This document shows, in pieces, positions 56,948 to 64,000 of a DNA stretch of 64,000 nt. Both the position numbers and the translations under genes were made by a program. Under the pieces are notes generated by a model that saw only the letters and a list, made by a program, of their open reading frames with translations, was not told the DNA's origin and made no database searches. Positions within the stretch are counted from its first letter, which is position 1. The number at the start of each line of letters is the position of its first letter. This DNA is from Morella rubra (Eukaryota; Streptophyta; Magnoliopsida; Fagales; Myricaceae), in the NCBI GenBank assembly GCA_003952965.2, contig CM025851.1, positions 18,426,797 to 18,490,796 of the forward strand. The letters are read 5' to 3'.

Positions 56948-58381
56948 TCACCGTACTGGCCATATGAATGTTGTTGTTGACTTGATGCTTAAGACCCCCC
57001 ATATCCTTATCGAGAATCCCAAAACGCTCTGTATGAACAGCAAGCGGCTTCTTAATATATTCAAACCTATCTTCATACTGGTGGCCATGTCCTCCATATT
57101 CTTACCCAATCTTTTCTGTTCCTCTTTTATTTCAGCCATGTAAGCCTCAAGATGACTTAGGTGAGACTCATGAGAATTAGCAGCAGACATTTTGGAGGAT
57201 GATCCAATCTACAGTGATGTAGTGGAGATATGTGTTTGCTCACCCAAAGGGGTCCTATTTCCCTTGGGAGTCCTTTCAGTCTTAGCCTCTTCCTCATCCT
57301 CATCTTCTTCCTCAAAATCTAAGCCCTCTTCCGTCCCTTTCTTAGGTGTCACCACACCTTTCTTCACCCATTTTCCATCTTCATTTTGAACAAACTCCAT
57401 CAACCTAAGGGTTTTCTTGTTATACTCCTTGGAGTCTTTGGGTTTTTCTCTAACTTCTCCAGTCATTTCAACCTTAAACACATGAAACATGTGTGTGAAA
57501 AACATCCCATAAGGAGCCCTTGCTTCTTCTCAGTAGTAGCCTTCATGTAATTGAGCATTAAGTGACCAAAGTTCATAGAGGTACGAGTAATCAAGCAGTA
57601 CATTAAAAATATGTCTAAGAAGGTAATGTACTCGAACTTTCCAGTCCTTGGAAGAAATATATTGCAGACCATGTAATGCAAAATTCTTCTATGAATTGTC
57701 AAGTCACTAGCACCATGTCTAACCAATTCATTTAGGGCTGGATGATCCAAAACCATCCTCGGAATATCAATAGGTTCAATTCAGACATACCCATCCTACC
57801 ATATGAATCAAAGAACTTCTTTCCAGTGTTAGGGGCAGAGGCCAAAGATTTAAGGAAGACACAAATAAGTCCAATTGCTTCCCATTAACAAAACTTGAGG
57901 CATCCTCAGTCATAGAAAACTGAAAATTTGCACAAGCCAACTTCACCAAATAAACATATCAATCAACCTTTAGATTCACAAAGATTGACCAACCTTGAAA
58001 ATCGAACATTTCCTTAAAATCAAAGCCACACTCACAGAACCAACGAAAATCAACCCACGTCCAGCAATCACTTTCCTATTCCTAAAATCTTGAACAAACG
58101 ATTCTTACAAAGCCCTAGCCTGAATGAAGGCTCTAGAGCATCTGCAGGTTCTTCATTTCCTCTTCCCCTTTTTTGTGCCCTAGAACTGACAAAGGAAGGT
58201 GTCTGACAGGTAGTTCTCTTGAAGCGGCTGGAAGACATCTCGAATGAAGCACAATGAAGATTTTGGACATTGTTGGCGGTGGAAATTTTGAAATGGCAGT
58301 GGGCAATGGAGATTTGTGAGGGAGAGAGAAATGTGGTCGTTTAGGAGAGATGAAAGGTTTCTGTGAGGTCGAGAGAAGCAA
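56948..58381 (-). mobile_element. Copia C extra 3' ORF, 'putative plant transposon protein' type
   Basis: Minus-strand parts between RNase H and the 3' LTR: a basic Ser/Pro leader (58381-58133); a helical core (57756-57463, RRILHYMVCNIFLPRTGKFE then FLDIFLMYCLITRTSMNFG); a segment GMFFTHMFHVFKVEMTG-like (about 57510-57460); an acidic stretch (EGLDFEEEDEDEEEA, about 57300); and a coiled coil (HLEAYMAEIKEEQKRLGKNM, about 57160-57090). SIRE-type copia elements are known for an additional ORF after pol. Here its type is that of the CACTA accessory ORFs rather than an obvious envelope: no signal peptide or clear transmembrane anchor was seen. Broken fossil. Confidence 0.55.
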
Positions 58382-58947
58382 TAAGTGTTGACCCCTAGCC
58401 CTAAAGAGTATTATGTGCCACGCACACCGTTTTTAAAAACTGTCAGATTGAAAGATGTGTCGACACATTGCACATGCTTCTAACTACAGTTTAAAAAGTC
58501 TCTTGGGCGAAAGGCTTATATGTTTACACATGAATTAATGGTGTCAACGCATACTTCTCCAATGAAAACAAATATGAATAAACTAGAAGAGTCGACACTT
58601 GCTTCACCTAGTGTTGACACATGGCATGCAAAATGAGTACATACAATGTTTTCACGATGAACAAGTATGATAAAAAAATGCATGCAAAGCAATTTAAACA
58701 AAGATCAAAACATATCCAATGCAATCAATTAACACTTCAACAAAACAAATCAAACACATATCACCAATTTAATTCCAAAGGAAATCTCATTTCAATTTCT
58801 TGGTGAGTGAAGCAAAATCCATCCCCATTAAGGGGTTTTGTGAAAATATCTGCCAATTGAAGGTCAGTATTTACAAACTCAAGAACAATATCCCCTTTTT
58901 GAGCATGATCTCGAATAAAATGATGTTTAATCTCAATATATTTTGTC

Positions 58948-61900
58948 CTAGAGTGTTGAATTGGATTTTTGGTAAGATTTTATCGCATTGGTGTTGTCAC
59001 ATTTTATTGGGATGAGAGAATAATGAAGATTAAAATCTTCTAGTTGTTGTTTCATCCACAATACTTGTGCACAATAATTGCCCACGACAATATACTCGGC
59101 CTCTGTGGTTAATAGGGCCATGGAATTTTGTTTCTTACAACACCAAGAGACTAGAAAGGGTCCAAGAAATTGACACGCACCACTAGTACTCTTTCTATCA
59201 ATTTTACATCCAGCATAATCCGCATCCGAGTATCCTTGTAAATTAAATTCAACACTCTTGGGATAAAACAAACCAAGATTTTGAGTGCCAATTAGATATC
59301 TAAAAATTCTTTTAACCACAAGGAGATGAGATTCCTTAGGACAAGATTGAATCTAGCACACATGCATACACTAAACATTATATCCGGTCTACTAGCAGTA
59401 AGATAGAGTAAGAAGCCAATCATACCTCGATATTTGGTTTGGTCCACATCCTTACCTTTCTCATCATTTTCCATTTTTGTAGATGGACTCATAGGAGTGC
59501 TCATAGGTTTTGAGTTGTCCATACCAAATCGTTTGAAAAGATCTCTTTTGTATTTTGCTTGATTGATGAAGATTCCCTCATTGCTTTGTTTGATTTGAAG
59601 GCCAAGAAAATAGTTCAATTCTCCTATGAGGCTCATCTCAAATTCACCTTACATAACTTGTGATAACTCTTGACAGAAAGATTTATTAGCAGATCCAAAA
59701 ATAATGTCGTCGACATAACAGAGTATTATCAATTTTACCTCTTAAAAAACCATTTTCAATGAGAAAAAAGCTTAGATGTTTATACTATGCCTGAGGTGCT
59801 TGTTTCAATCCATAAAGTGCCTTTTGAGATTAAACACATGATTTGAATGCTTCTCATCTTCAAAGCCTGGTGATTGCTCAACATATACTTCTTCCGTAAG
59901 GAATCCATTTAAAAATGAGCTTTTCACATCCATTTGAAAGAGTTTAAATCTTTATAGCAAGCGAAAGAGGGTAACATATGAATAGATTCTAAACGAGCAA
60001 CAGGAGCAAAGGTTTCATCAAAATCAATCTTCTCTTCTTGATTGTAACCTTGGGCTACTAATCTTGCCTTGTTCCTCACTACAACCCGATTCATCCATTT
60101 TGTTTCTAAAACCCATTTTGTACCAATAATTGGATAATCCTTGGGTCTAGGAACTAGATATCATACTTGATTTTTCTTAAATTGTTTCAACTCCTCTTCC
60201 ACAACATGGATCCAACTTTCATCATCTTTAGCCTTAGAAAATTTTAGGCTCAAGTTGAGAAAGTAAAGCAAAATTATTAGCTTGGTTTAAAAAATAGCAA
60301 GTACTTACCCATTTCTCAAAATTACCAATGATTTGTTTGAGAGGATGATTTTTGACATATTTCCATGTCTTTAGTAGATCACTGTTGACTTGTTGAACTT
60401 CTTTGTGATTCTTGAGATCCTTACTTTTGTACAAGTGTTTCTTCCTTATCTTCATTTATGGCAAGTTTCTTAACCTCTTTGTCAAGATCTATACTTCTTA
60501 ATCATTTCTTTTCATAAGATTGTTAGATTCATAAAATACGACATGAACTGATTCTTCAACAATCAAAGTACGTTTATTGAAAACACGATAGGCTTTACTA
60601 GAGTTGAATAGCCAAGAAAGATACCTTCATCAGCTTTTGCATCGAACTTACCCAAATTGTCCTTGTTGTTAAGCACAAAATATTTGCATTCAAAAACATG
60701 AAAGTAACCAATGTTGGATTTTCTATCATTTCATAGCTCGTATGGAGTTTTCTTAAGAATAGGTCTAATCATGCAATGGTTATAACATGACAACTTGTGC
60801 TAATTGCTTCAGCCCAGAAGTAATCAGCAAAAAGCTTTCACATAGCAAGGTTCTAGCTATCTCTTCAAGAGTCCTATTCTTTCTCTCTACAACACCATTT
60901 TCACCACAAAACTTTTCAAAAGAGGAATTTTCAAATTCTTTACCATGATCACTCCTTATGCTAGAAATAGCAAAACCTTTTTCATTTTGAATTCTCTTGC
61001 TAAGTTTTTCAAAAGCATGAAAAGCCTCATCTTTATGAGCTAGGAATAGAACCATGTGAATCTACTGAAATCATCAACAACAATAAAGTCATAACGTTTG
61101 CCATCCAAACTCAATGTTCGGGTTGGACCAAATAAGTCCATGTGTAGAAGTTGAAGTGGCCTAGAAGTGGACATAACATTTTTGGGCTTAAAAGATTTTG
61201 GTTTGTTTGCCTTTTTGACATGTTGCATAAATTTTGTCTTTTTCAAAAGTAAGATTAGACAAACCTGAAACAAGATTCTTTCTGGCTAGTTTTGAAATCA
61301 AGTCCATGCTTGCATGAGCAAGCCTTCTAAGCCACATCAAACTATCCTTGTCATTTAGAGCAGAAAGACATTTTATATTTTCTGAGGAAATGCTCTCTAA
61401 ATAAACAATATACACATTTTCAAATTAATGTCCAATAAACAAGACTTTCTTGATTTTAATATTCTCAACGAGACATTGATGATTAAAAAATGACTCAGTT
61501 TTCCTTATTTAATAATTGACTAATACTCAAGAGATTATGCTTTTAAACCATCAACGAGAAGTACATTCTCAATTATAGGATTAAGAGACATACCAATGTC
61601 ACCGACACTGAGTATCTTTGCTTTTTCATTGTCACCAAAAATAACCTAACCATTTTCCTTAAGACTAAGAGAATTAAACTAACTCTTGTCTCTGATTATG
61701 TGCTTGGAGCATTCACTGTCAAGGACCCAATGTTCCTTGGTTTCATTGGACTTCAAGCACTCCTCATCTTCATTATCACTTGCCATGAAGCATAGATTTT
61801 CGACTTCTTCATCACTATCACTATCACTTTCATCAAACTCTCCCCATGCGGCCAAAAAGGCTTTCTTTTTGTCTTTGAAATCCTTTGATTTCTTATGAGA

Positions 61901-62740
61901 TTCAAGGTTGAGGCAGTCTGTCTTTATATGTCCTGGCTTCTTGCATCCAAACCAAATAATGTCATTCTTCTTGCTACTATCACCTTTGTAGCTTGTCTTC
62001 CTTGGAAATCTTTTATCTTCTTATTTTTTTTTGGAAGAACTTCTTGAATCTCTAGGTGAACAATGTCATTTCCTCATCATCTTCAGAAGACTCATCATCA
62101 CTAGAGCATGAGGCTTTCAAGGCAATGCCTCTTTTTCCTTTTCTTTCATCCTCATTTTCCTTTACTTGATTCATCTCATGTGTCATGAGAGATCCCATGA
62201 GCTCATTCAAATAAAGCTTTGTCAATTATTTGGCTTCTTGAATGCCCGTGACCTTGGATTCTCAAGCTTTTGTTAGACACCTAAGGATCTTTCTCACCAT
62301 TTCAACATTAGTATATTCTTTACCAAGAGATTTAAGACCATTTATAATCAGTAAAGACAATAAACATAGATGAAATAGATTCATCGGATTTCATCTTAAA
62401 AAGCTCATAGCTATGAACAAGCATACTAATCTTGTTTTCTTTGACTTGATTCGTACCTTCATGGGCCACTTGAAGTTTGTCCCAAATTTGTTCCTGCGGT
62501 ATCATAACCAGAACGTGATTAAATTCATTTGAATCAAGTGCACAATACAAAACATTCATAGCTTTTAAAGACATAAGTTTAAGATCAACATCATCCCACT
62601 CTTTTTCATCTTTCAACTTACCTTGTCTCTAGAAAATTTAGGACCATTTGAGATAACTCTCCACAATTCATAATCCAGGCTTGGATATAAATCAGCCAGC
62701 GAAGAACTAACAAGTATTGTCATAGTTAAAGATATCAAAC
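58948..62740 (-). mobile_element. Copia C gag-pol fossil
   Basis: Minus-strand parts in order: UBN2-type gag (about 62616-61900, LQVAHEGTNQVKENKISMLV, then HSYELFKMK); a CCHC knuckle (about 61960-61920); protease remnant (about 61720); pre-integrase (61415-61188, WLRRLAHASMDLISKL); integrase core (61273-60780, LQLLHMDLFGPTRTLSLDGK, IVVDDFSRFTW, SDHGKEF); RT (about 60250-59292, including GELNYFLGLQIKQSNEGIFI); and RNase H (59319-58948, GYSDADYAGCKIDRKSTSG). Several breaks. Confidence 0.8.
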
Positions 62741-62758
62741 CTCAACTTTGATACCAAT

Positions 62759-63993
62759 TGTGAGTCTAAATAACAACCCAAAAGGAGGTGAATTGAGTTT
62801 TGATAAAAATTAGAACTTTTTCCAAGATAATTATAGCAATAGAATAATAAAGCATAAAACACCATGAATATGAATAAGGACCAAATAATAAGAGAGATAG
62901 AGTTAGAGAGACAACACCGCAATTTTAGGTGCTTTGGCCAACACTTGCCTACGTCCACCCCCAAGGCTATTGACTTCCTTGTGCTTCCTTCACTATTCTC
63001 CAAATAGCAAATACACCTTAGCTTCCGGGTGCTAAGGAACCTTTACAAAGCATTTTTCGAGCTCACGCTTTAACTCTCTTCACAAATCCCAAAACCTAAG
63101 GGATTTCTTCTACCCTCATGAGTAGGACAAGTGTTTACCCAACACTTAAGTGTTTTACAAATAATGGGTACAAAGGAATAATAAAGAAATGCTCTCTAAG
63201 CCAAATAACAAGTATAAAGTACAATAGGTGCAAGAAAATAAGATTCTTGAAAGAAAGCTAAAGTTTGGCAAGTGGTAGTACAAGCTTCTTGGTAGGTGTA
63301 TTCTTCTCTCTTCTTCAAAGCAGTTTCTCTTTCTTGAAATTAGGACAAAGAAAAATTGCAAGTGTTATTATCTTTATCCCTCTATCTTCTTTTATTTATA
63401 CTTCCTTTGACTTCAACGGTCTTTAAAACCCATAAAAGTACCATTGGAAAGGTACCCATAACTTTTTGGAGCATTTTAAATGAGCTGGCAACGTTCCAGT
63501 TTTTCAGCAAAATCGCAACATGTGTTGCCACATAGTCTGCATGTGTCAACACCTTAAAAATTGGTCTAAAATTATGCTCTCGGATGTCAGTGCAATGTGT
63601 CGACACTAGTCTTCAATGTGTCGATATCATGAATTTAGCTCTCAGGTGACAATGCGATGAGTCAACACTAGTCCATCAATATGTCGACACCATGAAAACT
63701 GCTCTCAAGTGTCAGTGCAAGGTGTCAATACCATTTCTCAATGTGTTGAAAGTATCCATTCCATTTCAACACTTTTTTAAACACCTACAATATGAAAAAT
63801 TGATCTATCAACTTTGTGTAATAGTGTTTAAGCACGATTAGAAATAATTAAGAGAGAGAACCTCAATATTTTGAAACACATTTTATGAATTGTAAATTGA
63901 CAAGGTAAAATCTAAAGTCTTCAAAGTACCTAGAAATTTTTGTTATCATCAAAATAATTTACGGATTGTTTGCAAAACAACCTTGGGCTAACA
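62759..63993 (-). repeat. Copia C LTR (5' LTR), complete
   Basis: About 1,235 bases. On the minus strand it begins TGTTAGCCCAAGG and ends GACTCACA next to the primer binding site. It contains repeated TGTCGACAC-type words at about 63590-63710. Confidence 0.85.
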
Positions 63994-64000
63994 TTTTTCT

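Larger units (their letters stand above)
49317..63993 (-). mobile_element. Copia C: SIRE/Maximus-like Ty1/copia element, interrupted by Copia B
   Basis: On the minus strand: LTR (63993-62759), primer binding site (TTGGTATCAAAG, about 62757-62746), gag, protease, integrase, RT, RNase H (to about 58948), an extra ORF (58381-56948), then the Copia B insertion (56541-50213), a polypurine tract (AAAAAAGGGGAAGAT next to 49773) and a partial LTR (49773-49317). The long 3' region with an extra ORF and the UBN2-type gag are typical of the SIRE/Maximus lineage. Broken in many places. The two LTR copies differ at roughly one base in ten by eye. Confidence 0.85.

Noticed and set aside
56948-58381. Retroviral-type envelope gene in Copia C
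   Set aside because: No signal peptide, furin-like site or membrane anchor was seen. The segment looks like the plant 'transposon protein' ORF with a coiled coil.

Overview
The window is nuclear DNA of a flowering plant, most likely a woody eudicot. The signs are AT-rich intergenic DNA, plant gene families (TAC1, GID1, IQD), GT-AG introns and many plant-type transposons. Only two protein-coding host genes look intact. One is a single-exon gene for a proline-rich protein of unknown function (3591-4778, +). The other is a five-exon TILLER ANGLE CONTROL 1 (TAC1) gene of the IGT/LAZY family (28180-30809, +). Three host gene remnants were also seen: the C-terminal half of a GID1 gibberellin-receptor gene (1476-1896), the 5' end of an IQ-domain (IQD) gene (8197-8437), and one orphan exon of unknown identity (19905-20075). 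No rRNA, tRNA or CRISPR features were recognised.

Layout. 1-1475 is the 5' end of a hAT transposon on the minus strand, running off the left edge and sitting inside the GID1 remnant. 3.2-5.0 kb is the proline-rich gene. 5.5-12.3 kb holds hAT-like terminal remnants, the IQD fragment and an old Ty1/copia element (Copia A). Copia A's 5' LTR and gag lie in the opposite orientation to its pol and 3' LTR. 12.3-19.2 kb is a decayed CACTA (En/Spm) element full of CGATCGATCG-like motifs. 20.3-21.2 kb is a small TRIM-like LTR element. 21.2-28.1 kb is mostly featureless intergenic DNA. TAC1 follows, with a probable MITE in its last intron.

31183-48252 is a second CACTA element whose two ends are both present, with a 3-bp target duplication (GGG). 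It carries a TNP2 transposase remnant and its own, different palindromic motif (CGTCCGnACGG-like). A Ty3/gypsy element of about 8.5 kb (34683-43221, minus) is inserted in it. Two MITE-like hairpins follow at 48.5-49.3 kb. The right end, 49317-63993, is a minus-strand SIRE/Maximus-like copia element (Copia C), into which a related plus-strand element (Copia B, 50213-56541) has inserted.

The LTR elements are all broken fossils. The most unusual pattern is that one type of accessory ORF, a 'putative plant transposon protein' domain followed by a coiled coil, appears in both CACTA elements and downstream of pol in Copia C. The two CACTA elements also differ in which short palindromic motif they carry through their non-coding DNA. 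All family calls come from reading the sequence; no database search was run.
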